Positions 22,040 to 35,700 of a stretch of 64,000 nt of DNA are shown here, piece after piece (the first letter of the stretch is position 1; each line of letters begins with the position of its first letter). The translations under genes were made by a program, and so were the position numbers. Source of the stretch: Apostichopus japonicus (Eukaryota; Echinodermata; Holothuroidea; Aspidochirotida; Stichopodidae); assembly GCF_037975245.1 (NCBI RefSeq), contig NC_092580.1, positions 9,897,001-9,961,000 on the forward strand, in the 5' to 3' direction. Under the pieces are notes generated by a model that was not told the origin of the DNA, did no database searches, and saw only the letters and a list, made by a program, of their open reading frames with translations.

Positions 22040-24190
22040 CCTATTTTTTGTGTTGCCTGTGAAGGTCACCAAAGGTCAGTTAGAGGCCAAAAACCAAAAT
22101 ATTAAAACAAGCAATAACTCCCATTGACAGGATCCGACATGGTTGATATTTTGGGACCAGTTGTGAATGGGGTAAGGGATCATTTCAAAACATAACGGTA
22201 ATATGATCCAAGGTCAACAAAGGTCAATCAGGGGTCAAAAACTAGTATTTTTGCAATAACTTGAGAACCAAATGTCCGTGAAGGTTGGGAGTTACGCTAT
22301 TGTAATCAGGGAGTCGACCCGCATCTAGGTGACCTTTGACCTCAGGTTGACCTCCGGTGACCTTTATCAATTTTTTGGGTTATTTGAATTTTCGTGGCCA
22401 TAATCGGATCTCAAAGGTACCTTCCGATCAAAATGGTCCATAGTTGACCCCTGTGCGACCTTCGTGTGCGAAGTTATCAGAGGTCAATGTTTTTGTTTTT
22501 TAATAAGTACAGTTAGGATGGTCGCACAGACTTGTCATGTTGCTTTTTGGAATCAGCGTGTCAAACTACATCTGACTGCGAGGTCAAAAGGTCAAAGGTC
22601 AAATCTTAAAAAATGTGCTCATTTTAGGAGATACGGGACAAAACAAAACAGAACAAATATAAGTTTAAAAAATTGTTGACATATGATAGAGCTTTTTGTG
22701 CTGAATATAGGAAACCAACTCCCGCTTCAATCGGACACCCAGTTCTCAAGTTATGAGGGGCCAAAGGTTGGTTTTGATACATTTCTAGCAATAACATTAT
22801 GTGTGTACATTGTAGGCCAAACAAATTTTAGGACAGAGTGCACCTCATCAAGAGAAACATATTTGATAAAAACTATCAGGTCATCCAAGGTCATTCAAGG
22901 TTGATTATGTGCCAAAAACTCCCAACTTATGCTAATTTTTGCAACAACTTCTAGTCACGAAGTCTGACAGGGCTGGTATATTAGGACAAGTTGTGAATGG
23001 AGTAGGGACACATTTTCAAAAATAACCGTGATGTGATCCAAGGTCACTAAAGGTCATTTATGGGTCAAAATGTGTTTTTTTTTCCTCAATAACTTGTGAA
23101 ACTACCACTGACAGGGTCCGACATGGTTGATATTTTGGGACTAGCTGTGAATGGGGTAAGGGATCATTTCAAAACATAACGGTAATATGATCTAAGGTCA
23201 ACAAAGGTCAATTAGGGGTCAAAAACTAGTATTTTTGCAATAACGTGAGAACCAAATGTCCCTCAAGGTTGGGATTTTAAGAAAGAGTGCACATCATCAA
23301 GGGGAAAATTTTTGATAAAAACCATTAGGTCATTCAAGGTCATTCAAGGTTGAGTATGTGCAAAAAACTCCCAACTTATGCTAATTTTTGCAACAACTTC
23401 TAGTCACGTAGTCTGACATGGCTGGTACATTAGGACAAGTTGTGAATGGAGTAGGGACACATTTTCAAAGATAACCGTGATGTGATCCAAGGTCACCAAA
23501 GGTCATTTATGGGTCAAAATGTGTTTTTTTTCTCAATAACTTGTGAAACTACCATTGACGGGTCCGACATGGTTGATATTTTGGGACTAGTTGTGAATGG
23601 GGTAAGGGATCATTTCAAAACATAACGGTAATATGGTCCAAGGTCAACAAAGGTCAATTAGGGGTCAAAAACTAGTATTTTTGCAATAACGTGAGAACCA
23701 AATGTCCATCAAGGTTGGGATTTTTGGACAGAGTGCACATCATCAAGAGGAACATTTTTTATAAAAACCATTAGGTCATTCAAGGTCATTCAAGGTTGAA
23801 TATGTGCAAAAAACTCCCAACTTATGCTAATTTTTGCAACAACTTCTAGTCACGAAGTCTGACATGGCTGGTATATTAGGACAAGTTGTGAATGAAGTAG
23901 GGACACATTTTCAAAAATAACCGTGATGTGATCCAAGGTCACCAAAGGTCATTTATGGGTCAAAATGTGTTTTTTTCCCGATAACTTGTGAAACTACCAC
24001 AGACAGGGTTGAGAGTTACGCTATTGTAATACAATAGTCGAACTGCATTTGGGTGACCTTTGACCTCAGGTTGACCTCCAGTGACCTGTAATAGCTTCTT
24101 TCAAGTTGATTCTTTGAAGTTTCGTGGGCATATTCCAATCTAACTTGTCCATAAGAGGACTCCTCTGCAACCCTAATGTGCGAAGTTATT
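22040..24190. repeat. AGGTCA-rich dispersed/tandem repeat (unit ~447 bp)
   Basis: Diverged units recur at about 447 bp. The phrase 'gggtccgacatggttgatattttggga' type occurs near 22130, 23115 and 23570, and 'ggtcatttatgggtcaaaatgtg' near 23051, 23500 and 23947. The units are dense in AGGTCA half-sites: seven pairs are spaced exactly 4 nt (DR4: 22063, 22211, 23041, ~23195, ~23490, 23641, ~23937). TGACCTTTGACCT (DR1) occurs near 22329 and 24055. Short ORFs inside are not supported. Confidence 0.85.
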
Positions 24191-25194
24191 AAGAGATTTG
24201 GTTTGGTAATACTTGGTGTGTGGATTCATAACATTGAGTACAAGAACCCCTATTGCTTTTGATGGAGGTGTGTATAACCACGTACAGTAGACTGACCTGT
24301 GTTAGCATGTCATAGTGTTATTGTAACAGCTAGTTCTGGTTATACTAACAAGCAGAAGTCTAGTGCATTAAAGTCATCGAAACCTCAATGCATTTTGCAT
24401 TCTGGTTAAATTTCAGAGCCATGTCTCAGTAGGGCTCGGCTATATATGACTCTTGTATATTGATAGTCCGTTGGACTCCAGTACACATGACATAAATTTA
24501 ATAGCGTGGGAAAGACGCCGATTTTACACGCTTGTAAACTATCATGGATTTGTAACTTATTATCTTATGTAGATAAGGTTACGGGACGTTACACATTCCT
24601 ATACCGCATAGGCCTTTTTTAGCCGCTGCGCAGAGGTGTTGGTTTGAGTGGGAAGTGTAGGTGGCAGTGTAAGCTTGTGTGGGGAAGGGGGGGGGGGGAT
24701 GTCAGCATACCGCAGTATTATTGAGTCGTGGAGGGATGACCCTTATGTAGGTTTGTTGAACATACCATTCTAAATGAAAACGGGTGTATAAAACGCACAT
24801 GCATGTATGCTCCAGCTTTTTTTATGAAAAACCTCAAATATATTTTTGAATGAAAGTATTTTGCTTCCATTTTGGAATTGAAAATGTCACTTTTGTTATT
24901 TGAAAAATGTCCTTTTATTTTTAAGAAAGTAACCTAATTATAATTAGTAAGTGTTCTTTTGTTCAAGAAATAGCCGAACGGATTTGGAAATTTCCTTTAA
25001 CCATGAATTAGCGTATAGCTGACTGCCTTGATTTAGGCCTACCATTAATAAAACAAACTGCAGCAGCAAATGAACGGTACTGTTTTATGTGCTGTCTCTG
25101 TATATGTATATACTTGAGAGTGATGCATGCAGGGCGATCATGGTTTCTTGCCATGTATCGTGATTCGGACAACTTTTATAGTGCCCCAAATTGT
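24191..25194. other. Intergenic, no gene seen
   Basis: Contains a G-run of about 11 near 24688. No coding sequence recognised. Confidence 0.45.
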
Positions 25195-25202
25195 ATTTTT
25201 TT

Positions 25203-25567
25203 CAGTGGCGTAGGAAGGTAATTTTGAGTGGGGGGGGCTGAAGAATGATGGCCGGCCTGGGGGAGGGGTCTAAGGGGGTGCCCCCTCCCCTTTGGAATTT
25301 TTTTGCATTTTCAGGTGGCCTCAGATGCAATTTGGTGCAATTTAGCACACTTCAACATCCCACTCCATTTTGTAAATAATTTTGCATTTTCACCTGGCCT
25401 TAGATGCAATTTGGTGCTCCAAATGAGATTTTTTCCTCATTTGGAAATGAAAAAGGGGTTTTCTGACTTGCGGAGCGGGGGGGGGGGCGGAATGATACTT
25501 CCGCCCCCCGTATTTTTCACCGGGGGGGGGGGCTGGCGCCCCCAGCCCCCCGGTTCCTACGCCCTTG
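25203..25567 (+). mobile_element. hAT-type MITE, family 1 copy 2, with perfect 8-bp TSD
   Basis: 365 bp, nearly identical in ends and interior to 19580-19945. Flanked by ATTTTTTT at 25195-25202 and 25568-25575. Same G-rich core and same 'gatgcaatttggtgc' internal duplication. Confidence 0.9.
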
Positions 25568-25575
25568 ATTTTTTT

Positions 25576-26706
25576 GTAAAAAGGTTAGTTACTTGATTTT
25601 ACAATAGCTTAAAAATAGACCACCTATGTGATATTTTGAATGAACGAGGACGTCTATAAACGATGCACACTTTCCCTTTGCACTTTCCCTTTCATGCGTC
25701 ACGGTGGGTGTAGCAGCAGTACCGTTGTGCGCCTTACCCATTTCAATACTTGTCAGAGTGGGAGTTGTCTTTTAGACGTTTCCATTCTTGCTAAGCCTTT
25801 GCTATGAACATTACCACAAACCCAAGTTCCAATGGTTTGCCTAATCCAGCAACAACAAACATCGCAAACCTGCTTGGTATTCTGTTGGATTTAAGAAATA
25901 TGAAACCTCTTTTCCCCGCAGGACCTTTCTCTGGGCGTCTACGAGAAAGAATTGCTAATAGGTCAGCTAGTTTGACCCATGATTTCTCTGCCGGGTTACC
26001 GGGTAGTTCACATCTATGAGTCTATGACACTTGGTATCATGCAGCGTGCTACTACAGTGTCTGATTGAGTGTGCATTTCTTCAGCTCTTGCAGGCCGTGT
26101 CCCCCATATAGTTATACCGCAGCATTGGCCAAGGAACATCCAATACAACAGCGTAGATTCATTACATCAGAGTAGGTTGAATTAAGCGTCATTGACAACC
26201 CGTCTTGGATGCGTCAGTTCTGTTAAACGCTGACAACTAATGTGCGCAAATTACACCGATCCCGCAGCTGTACATGTACACTTCGTAATCAAGGTCTACG
26301 TTGGTGATTGGGCTCGTTCAGGTTTGTTTTTTCGGGGACTTCTTTTGGAAAGGAAAACTATACATGACAAACATTAAATGGAATCAACCCTGTACTGATT
26401 GATCAAGGAGTATTAAATGAACTTGAAAGGCGAAAGTAATATTCCACGATCAAAGTTTTTCTTTTGATTCAAGTTTGACTTAAACATCGTAACGTGAACA
26501 TCGGAATTACCTGGATTTAAATGATAGCCTTACCCGTTACTCGTTCATAAGGACAGCAGGAACAAGTTTCAATATTATATCCGACCTGGCAAATGTTACT
26601 GTAACTTTCTTAAGGAGGAAAGATGGTGACCGCGTGTAAGAAACAATTCATGGATAGAACATTAACATTTCCCATGTCTTCAGTTGTAAATAACCGAAGG
26701 TGGACG
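25576..26706. other. Presumed promoter and 5' UTR region of the mucin-like gene
   Basis: No transposon was recognised here, unlike the surroundings. A possible 5' UTR acceptor 'cccatgtcttcag' ends at 26682, 24 bp upstream of the start codon. An unassigned 71-codon ORF starts at ATG 25804 but has no recognisable features. Confidence 0.4.
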
Positions 26707-26728
26707 ATGAGAGCGCTTGTTATACTCT
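26707..26728 (+). CDS. Mucin-like gene coding exon 1 (first half of signal peptide)
   Basis: ATG AGA GCG CTT GTT ATA CTC T|GTGAGT encodes MRALVIL plus one base. The donor is consensus. Joined to 42877 (T+GG = Trp) it gives an uninterrupted signal-peptide core followed directly by the repeat region. Confidence 0.75.
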
Positions 26729-29700
26729 GTGAGTATTAATTTCCCATTTGGAAATTGGACAGTACGTACTGTAGTCCTAACTTACTAGGCCTACGTAACA
26801 AACTGCTTACTGTACCAATGAGAACACGTGTTGTAATTTTTGACCATCATCTGTTGACGAACACTTTCATCGTGCACATTAGGGTACTATGTTTTTAAGG
26901 CTAGGCTTACATGAGTCTGACCATCGGCTGTGCCGTTGTTTACTAAAAGTCAAACTCAGTAAATCATTTGCAGGATAGGCTTAACAATTTAGTTGCTCAA
27001 TACTTATTTTATACGGTAAGCCTAATTGTCTCAAAAATGTGTGTCCTTCTGGCCTACTTTTCTAGCCATTTAATAGTTACATCTGATTGTTTGGTCGTCA
27101 GTTTGCCATATTTTAGTCTCTATCAAGTTGAAAAGAATTAAGAAAAATTCTCTCTTAACCTTAGGAAGTTAGGGTACTGCTTATTTCTTTGGTTGAAGCA
27201 AATCAATCTGTAAAGGTGGTGTAAATAGCAATATATTTAGAATAGTTCAGAGGTTATCCTGAATGTTTGCATGATGATATATCTGTAAGTTAACTTCATA
27301 GGCCTAAGCTCTTTCTCTCACTCAGTTTTAGAGAGTTTTGTAATATGACAACAGGTGGTGCCTTCATGAGTTGATAAGATTCGGCTTCCACAAATAGATC
27401 AAATATTATCTGACAGTACTATGAAGGCCTAGAGTTCTATCACCTAGGCTAAAGGTGACTCTTCTATGGATGGTTATATCTTTCTGTTGGCATACACTAA
27501 GTAAAGGAGACTATTTGTAGAAGTTAGAAACACAACATTTTCTGACTAGCTGTTATTTATCAATAGCTTAATTGTTAAAGGGATAGCCTGATGGTATATA
27601 GTATTGCTCAGTTGACTAAGAAATATGGGATATTGTCCCTTTGCAATGCATCCAGGCTGGTGTCTGCTTCACTTAGTTGAGAAAGGTGTCATTCAGGCTG
27701 AATGGTGGACACATACTGTACTGCAGGCCAAACGATCACCCATGTCACTTGTTCGTAGTTGCTTCTATTCAAAAACAATTAATAGAGCGAATTATAAAGT
27801 CCTTTAACTTTGAATGTTTGACACTTTACTTAATAGTCATAGAGTGCCAAACATGGATGCAAAACATTATTACAATCTGATCTGGATGAAAGTTATAACA
27901 ATCACAAGAGTATGCATAAGGAGTTAATTGCTAACATTACACATTAATGTTGTTAACATTAAGCATTAATGTTGTTGAGCTTAACTATACTACATTGGGC
28001 TGATTGGGTACAAATGATGTACATATCCTTTAAGAAAATTTATCAAATGACTGAATCAAGGCAAAATTTTAAAGTTTTGTTTTTCTGGTTGTTCATGAGA
28101 CAACCAGGTCATTAATGTTTGGGTTGTTCAGAAAACAATAGGAGAGATGTATATAGGATTGGTGGATAGCGTGGCATTAAGTCAATAGTGAAATGTCCTT
28201 TTTGATGGTCCGAGTGGCTGGTTCTCTGTATTTTGCTTTCTCTCCTTCTCCCGACATGCTGTGCAGAATCGTGATTCAACATCCAAAATACATTACACCA
28301 CAGATCTACACAGCTGAACAGCTAGATCATGGGCCTACCACTATTTTAGTTTAAATTATGTCAGTATAAGTGATGGAGGGTAATACCAATTTATGATTTT
28401 ACCTACATGGTATCTGGAGATATTGAATACTATACAATGCAATATGAATCTGATATACAACAAGTCTTCCATCAGACAACCTCCAAAGCTGATTTTGGTC
28501 ATTTCAGACATTTGGTCATATATCAGACGACCAGAAAACCTTTGAAAATTTGCCCTGAGTGGAAAATCTAGCAGTGAAGCAATATATGTCTCATAATATA
28601 TTCCTCCTTCAAAACACCTATAGGAGAATCATTCTTCAAGTCTTCTGGTTTACATCATGTCCTTAACATTTTTTTGGAAATGTTTAGACATTACACACCT
28701 GTCTCCCGGTTCAAGAATACTTTCTACCTTCACCTAGTAGACCATATTGTTATTTTACACTGTAGGTATTGAGCATTGAGGTCCATGTTTGATTGACTTT
28801 TCATCATTAAAGACCTTCATTCTAATGTAATGTTAGCAGATCATACTTCCCACCAGAATTCCAACAGTTTCATGAAATGTAAATTAATAAAAAAAGAAAA
28901 AAAAAGATAAGTTCAGCCAGGGCTGTCATATTGGAGACACTAGCCATGTGCTCAGCTCAGCCATCTTGCTGCCATACTACCTTACACAGTAACTCATCGT
29001 ACTCATCTTGCATATCACACATTGTAATGATCAAATTCATTATCAATCAACTTTTACAGTTTTCTTAAAAACAGTAGATGCTTGAGGCATAAAGATCTTT
29101 GTTTACTTGGTTCTAAGCCTAAGGGATGTGCTAATCTGTCATTGAATATACTTGAAATAATCCGAAATCTCTCAAAAACTGACCTCGGGTAACCTTTCAA
29201 CCATTTCCATGTGTTTTGTTTTATTGTTGTTTCGTGTAAATGGAATCAGCTGTGAATCTGACTTTCTCTTTGCTTTTCTTTAGAGGGGCAACCTCCCTTC
29301 ATATTGGCTGTTGATTTATGCCTCAAGGTACCAGAAAATAGAATAGATAGGCGCATACTATTACAGCTGTAAACTGTAAAGACTGGAAGACCTCAATGTG
29401 TCAGTTAATTGTACATTTGCCTACAAATTACTATTACAATTTTCTTTTCCAAAAAATAAGGCCATAAAAAAAAAAGACAAAAAAAAAAAGGGAAAAAAGA
29501 AAAAAATGGTGGGATGGGAGGAAGGGGTACTCTAGATGAAAAGGAGACAACCCTTTGTGATTTAAATTGGATTAGATGGATTTAAATGAGCAAAACAGTT
29601 GGTACATATATGCGTTCTTCCTGCCATGGATCACTTGTGAATTAATTTGAATTTAGTTTCAATATTGATTATTGAGTTTGGTCAGCTTTGAATGTTGGTA

Positions 29701-32700
29701 AAATGTAACCACGGATGTCAAGTGAAAACTTGAACAGAATTTCTTAAATGCTATTGGATACTAACATCCTGTAACATTACAATATATCTTCGTCGGTTTC
29801 GCTCACTGAACAAAGTTTGATTTCCAATGTGAAGTGAGAGTTGAAAATTTGGAGAGAAGTATCCTAATGTACCTTTGCATACAAGTAAGTACTGACGTGG
29901 GTAAATACTGAAGTAAAATATTAGTGTCCAGATGAAGAAATACTGTAAACATGAATCAAGTTCGCTAGACACCCGCTAGTTAACATTCTCTTATTGGTAA
30001 AAATTGCAGGAAATTTTGTTTCCTTTTGTTTTGTCAGCGGCAGTCGTGAGTATACATAACTTGACTGACATGCAGGTTTTGGAATATGGTTGACCCAATG
30101 AAAAATATGATTTATTTAAGCTGTTCTTTGTTTATAAATCGCCTGTCTATTAATTAATGTGACAAAGGATGCATTGTTTACACATGAGCGGATACCCCTC
30201 AGTCACACAGATTTCTATGGTTACAATTGATTTCAGGGATATTAACCATTCAGTCCAATACAGAATATCTGTTGTCCCACAAAATTGAAGGGTGCTCTGT
30301 TGTTTATAAAGTTGAAAAGAACATGTTTTGCTTTTCACATGGATTTGTGTTTTAATGGAAAAACTATATGTTTCACAAACTCCTTATCCTGAAAGCTGAT
30401 CAAATATGGTGGGTGTATGACTGGTCATAGGATGTAGGATTTCCATGACTTATGAGGATCAAAGTTTCAAAAGTTATTAATGCAAAGAACTTGTTAGGGT
30501 CATTGTACTTGGGAATAAGACTCGCAATATTTAAAATAGTTATCAAAAGTCAATGATCAATGGAGAAGTGATATGCAAATTTGGCAGTTGTATGCATTTA
30601 TGCGTTTAGATCTTACTGTATGCATGCAAGGACTAACTACTGTACCATACAAATTTCAAAATTTTGAAGATTAGCTGCCAGATTTGTGCAAAGAACATCT
30701 CGTAAACTTTTCTTTGTGCTTAAACCTAATGGACTTCAAACTTGATGGGGCCAAGGTCATTAATACAAAATTTGTGCTATCAGTTTTTTTGGCACAAAAT
30801 GACTGAAAGTGTCATACATTCGCATAAAAAAAGAGACTTTCAATATTGGATTTGTATATTGAAATATATATTAATGTAACATTTCAACAACATGAGGTCA
30901 ATGAAGTTCAAAGGTTCCAAATATGGGTGTCACAGTCAGTGACACACAATCTGCCTAACTAATGTTTATAAATTATTCACTTCAAACTTGTAGTTCTAAC
31001 AGTTAGTAATGACATCATTGTGGTCATATCATCCAATTTTGGTGTTAAATTCTGTATTTGAGCTTCATGTACACATGTTTGTTTCACTTGCAGCACAAAG
31101 CACATATGAGGTGAGAAAAATGAGAAGGCAATTTGATCCTGTTCTGTGCTGCAGTACATTAAACACTATATGGGTGGAGCTCCTCCTAAATGCTGGTCTG
31201 ATAATTTATAGGTAACATAAGCTTAAGTATCATATTTAGATATATATAGAAAATTATTGCATCAAGCATGGTATTTATTAGTGTTTGCACGGGTTATCAT
31301 GGTACCCGCCCGATGCAATACTACCTGGTTCCTAATTTATTACCCGAATCCTACCAAAGTGTGAATTAAAAAAAAAAAAATTGCAAACCTATGGTTAGGC
31401 AGATTCCCATTGACTTAGTGTGGTGTTAGGCTAATATATGTGGTCGAAGATAACAGCAATAACGAAGGTACCCGCCCGACGCGATACTACCCGGTTCCTA
31501 ATTTATAACTCGAATCCTACACAAAGTGTGATTTAAAAAAAAAATGCAAACCGATGGCTAGGCAGATTTCCCAGTGACTTGAGTGTGGTGTTCGGCTACC
31601 ATGTGGTTTAAGATAACAGCCATAACGAAAGTATTCCCCCCAGGCGTCACAATTTCAGCTAATAAAAAATGGTAGATGCTAGATTACCCCATTGACTTAG
31701 TGTGGTGTTAGGCAACCATGTGGTTGAACGTAACAGCAATAATGAATGTTTTCCATGGATATCTTATAAATGCGTCACAATTTCAGCGAATAAGCAGATT
31801 GTTAGGCTTAGCTAGATTTCTCATGCATTGACTTAGTGTGGTGTTAGGCTAACATGTGGAAGTAATTATTATTTATTCATTCCTTTATTTCATAGAAGGA
31901 AAGACTTGTTTAATATGGATTATAGATGGGATAACTAAAATAAATAATAATCGAAAGTGGCTTTTTACTAATCGTGTATTCCAAATGCGATCAAATTGCG
32001 CGAATCGCGTAATATTGCGGCTAATGCGAACCCTGGGCCTGCATAATACTGTAGATAGTAGTAGTAACAACTGAGCTAAAGGGATATTTTATGGTCTGAT
32101 CCAATAGACGTGGAGAGCAAGCATAAGCAGCGGCGGCAGTGCGATGTTATTACTACTAATTAGTAGCATGGAGGTAAAACAGAGTAATGCTAATTATATT
32201 AAGTATATAATTAACAAGTTTTTGACAGAAAAAAAGCAAATAGAAATTATTGAGGAAGGTTTTATACCTTACCTTACACATACGTTTTTGAACATGAAAA
32301 CATTGTCAGTAGAGGATATAATTCATTTATTATAGCATCCAATATGTAATTTCTTGAAAATCGTGATACAGGAGGGAAAACAATTTTTTTTCCGGGTACC
32401 CGGATACCCGACGGGTAACGGCTCTCGGGTACCCCGTTCCCGATTTTGGACCCGTGTAAACTAGTATTTATAGAAAAGAAAATTCAGTTCAGCTATGCAT
32501 TATGTCACATCTAGTACAGTACCCCTGGGTATGGCCGATCACTAGAGACAACTTCAGACAAGGATGTTTTTCAGTGTTCTTATTAAGTGCATGTCATAGA
32601 GAATATCTTAATTATTTGAATGCATGTATATTAATTGCATATAAATTGTTGTTCTCCATATTATACAAATTGGCTGTAAAAGTGGCTTTCTAGTCATTTC

Positions 32701-35700
32701 GCCCAACCAGCCTGGTCATTTCGCCCAACCAGCCTGGTCATTTCGCCCAACCAGCCTGGTCATTTCGCCCAACCAGCCTGGTCATTTCGCCCAACCAGCC
32801 TGGTCATTTCGCCCAACCAGCCTGGTCATTTCGCCCAACCAGCCTGGTCATTTCGCCCAACTAGCCTGGTCATTTCCCCAACCAGCATGGTCATTTCGCC
32901 CAACCAGCCTGGTCATTTCGCCCAACTAGCCTGGTCATTTCCCCAACCAGCATGGTCATTTCGCCCAACCAGCATGGTCATTTCGCCCAACCAGCCTGGT
33001 CATTTCGCCCAACCAGCCTGGTTATTTCACCCAACCTTGATTAAATATAATACTTTAATAGTAAGGAAACATTCGGGAATTGTTAACGTTACGGGATACG
33101 AACCGAATATTAAGGAAACTTGAGGATGGATCAGTGTTTTAGGGGTTAGAAATGGTAAGGTTGGGTGAAATGGCAGTTGGGCGAAATGGTTGTTGGGCAA
33201 AGTGACCTGAAAAGTGACATAAAGGTGAAGGGGAAGCGGATAGAGAGTGAGAAGGATATGAAATTATAACAACAGACTCTTCAGTGAAGTCTACTGTATG
33301 TCATTGAACTGTCATGGGAACGGGGATATCGCGGTTCTGACTTCTCATAATTCCCTTGCCAACACATACAGTACAGTTTTATGTCCATGCATGGAACTAC
33401 ACGAGAGGGAAAAAACTGTTCAAGGAACATGAACACTTGGCTTGCAAATTCCAAACTGTTCACCAGCTCCTTTTAAGGAAGCTGTTTGCATTTATTTCGG
33501 TTAAGGTTCGATACCATCTCATCTTTAAACCTAATACTGTATTACAGATCATTAGCTGACAAGCCATCAATTGAAATGTCAGTTACAATAATGATTTCTG
33601 ATTCCCTAGCAGAAGGCAAAAGAAAACTTTTTTCATGGATGGCACTTACATGTAGACATGTGTGTTTAACAGCTTGGCCTGTAAAGTGATAACTCTCCAT
33701 GAATAGTTTGTATTGACAACTTTGGTAATATACAGATGTCACATACATTATATGTTCCTCCCCCCACCCCCCCCCCCCTTGATTTGCTTTTGGTGCTGGT
33801 CCCAAAAACTTACTCAACAACTTCGGTTCAGCTTTAGTGAATCTGATAGGGTGGTAGATGTTCCCTTATGAATATTAGCTTTCTATCAATTTTTGGCAAA
33901 GGCCAATGGTCAATTTGAGGTCAGTAGTGGTTCAAATCTGAAAGTGTAAACTTGTAAATAATTTAACTCATTAAGTCTAGCTTTGAAAATTGATGAATCA
34001 TACTTACCTTACAAGTATAGATGCCATCATGAGTTTTTAGTCACTATGGTTTTTCTTGGAGGTCAAAGTTCGCTGAGAAGAACAAATTTTCAAAATTGAA
34101 ATTTGCTTACTCAATAAATTTAGCTTTACCAAACCTGGTATCTATGCTTCTTATTGAGTTTTTGGCTGCAATTTTTAAAATTTGAAAATCCAGACCTACC
34201 TAACATACAGTATATATAGTGAAACTGATACTTGGTACAGCCTGGAGATAGATACCACTTACTGAGTTCTTGTTTGGAAGATCGAAGAATATCAGAACCC
34301 ACCCTCCCCCACCCTCCTGCATGTTCTCACAAGTCTCCCAAGGCAGTGAAGTTTGCAGTGAAGTGAATTTGTGTACTGTAGTCTGATGGTCTTCCTGTCC
34401 TAAGCTGTCAGACATTATTGCAGTACTTAGCCTGTTATTCGTATTGTCCTTTGACATCAGACACTAGCAAAACTTGAAACCTGTTAATTGGTTGTCGTAT
34501 GACTTTACATGGTCTTCCTGTCCTAAGATGTAAGACACTGTTACAGTATTTAGCCTGTTGGTCGTATTGTCCTTTGACATCAGACACTAGCAAATCTTGA
34601 AACCTGTTAATTGGGCTGTTGTACAACTTTACATTAAGACTGTACTGTAGTCTGATGGTCTTCCTGTCCTTAGCTGTAAGACACTGTTACAGTATTTAGC
34701 CTGTTGGTCGTATTTTCCTTTGACATCAGACACTAGCAAAACTTGAAACCTGTTAATAAGCGAGTTCAGAGTTTGCATTGCGCAGTGGAGGTCAAGAGGT
34801 CAAATAAGAATACTCTCGTTGCGACGAGAGTTGTATGCTCGTGTACCCACGTTAACTTAATGAGCACTTACAGTAAACATTAGAAATCGCATAATTTACG
34901 TCTAAATTTACTCCGTGTTTTCGCTTTGGGATGGATATTCCTACAAGTCTGGAAGAGTTTAAACTTTGGAAAGTTGACAGACTGAAGGAATTTTTAAAGA
35001 AACGAAAGTTGAAGATGAATGGCCGGAAAGAAGAGTTGGTTGCTTTAGCGTATGCTGCCGTTCAGATGAACATTGCTGAAGTTAATGAAGCAGATGCGCG
35101 AAATGAAAGGGCAGATGACTACGCATCGGTACTTCAGGTTGAAGGAAAGACCATGCCCGATCCTCTTTCGGATTTACCACTTGCATGGGAAGGCGAAATT
35201 GAAATGAAAAAATGGCCGCCTTGCATGTACATTGATATTGCACATTATTTTACCAGTATTGATAACATTGAACTGAAGCAAAGACTGATGACGGACTATA
35301 AAGATGGTAAAGTCTTCAGCTATTTAGAGTCTGGGTGGCTCAGGGAAATATTTTACAATGCCATTTCTGCCGAGTCAAAGTTGTGCTTTCTAAAGGCAGA
35401 GTGTACACCATCGCAGCATATTATTAATATTCCTTGGAATAACCCCTGGAAATCCTCCCACCCACTATTATTTTTTATAATGTTCTTCTCCAAATAAAAT
35501 AAATATATATATATTTTTTTCGAACAAATTGAACCCACCCTATAAGCGGACAAACAAAAACGAATGACAGCGAATGACCGAATGACAATTGACTTTGTAC
35601 AGGGTTAATTATCATTCGCGAATGACAGCAAATGACAGCGAATAACAACGAAGGACGGTGGTGAGTGGATATAAGAGGGATAAGAGAGAAGAGGTCCCAC

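Noticed and set aside
22464-22904. ORFs inside the AGGTCA repeat
   Set aside because: Not conserved between repeat units and interrupted in the homologous units at 23 kb.
25804-26019. 71-codon ORF (MNITTNPSSNGLPNP...) as a gene
   Set aside because: No splice context, no recognised family, and length within chance expectation; kept only as a note in the upstream region of the mucin-like gene.
31856-32335. Transposase fragments in the 1185-bp hAT element
   Set aside because: The two short ORFs show no hAT catalytic or dimerisation motif I can recognise.
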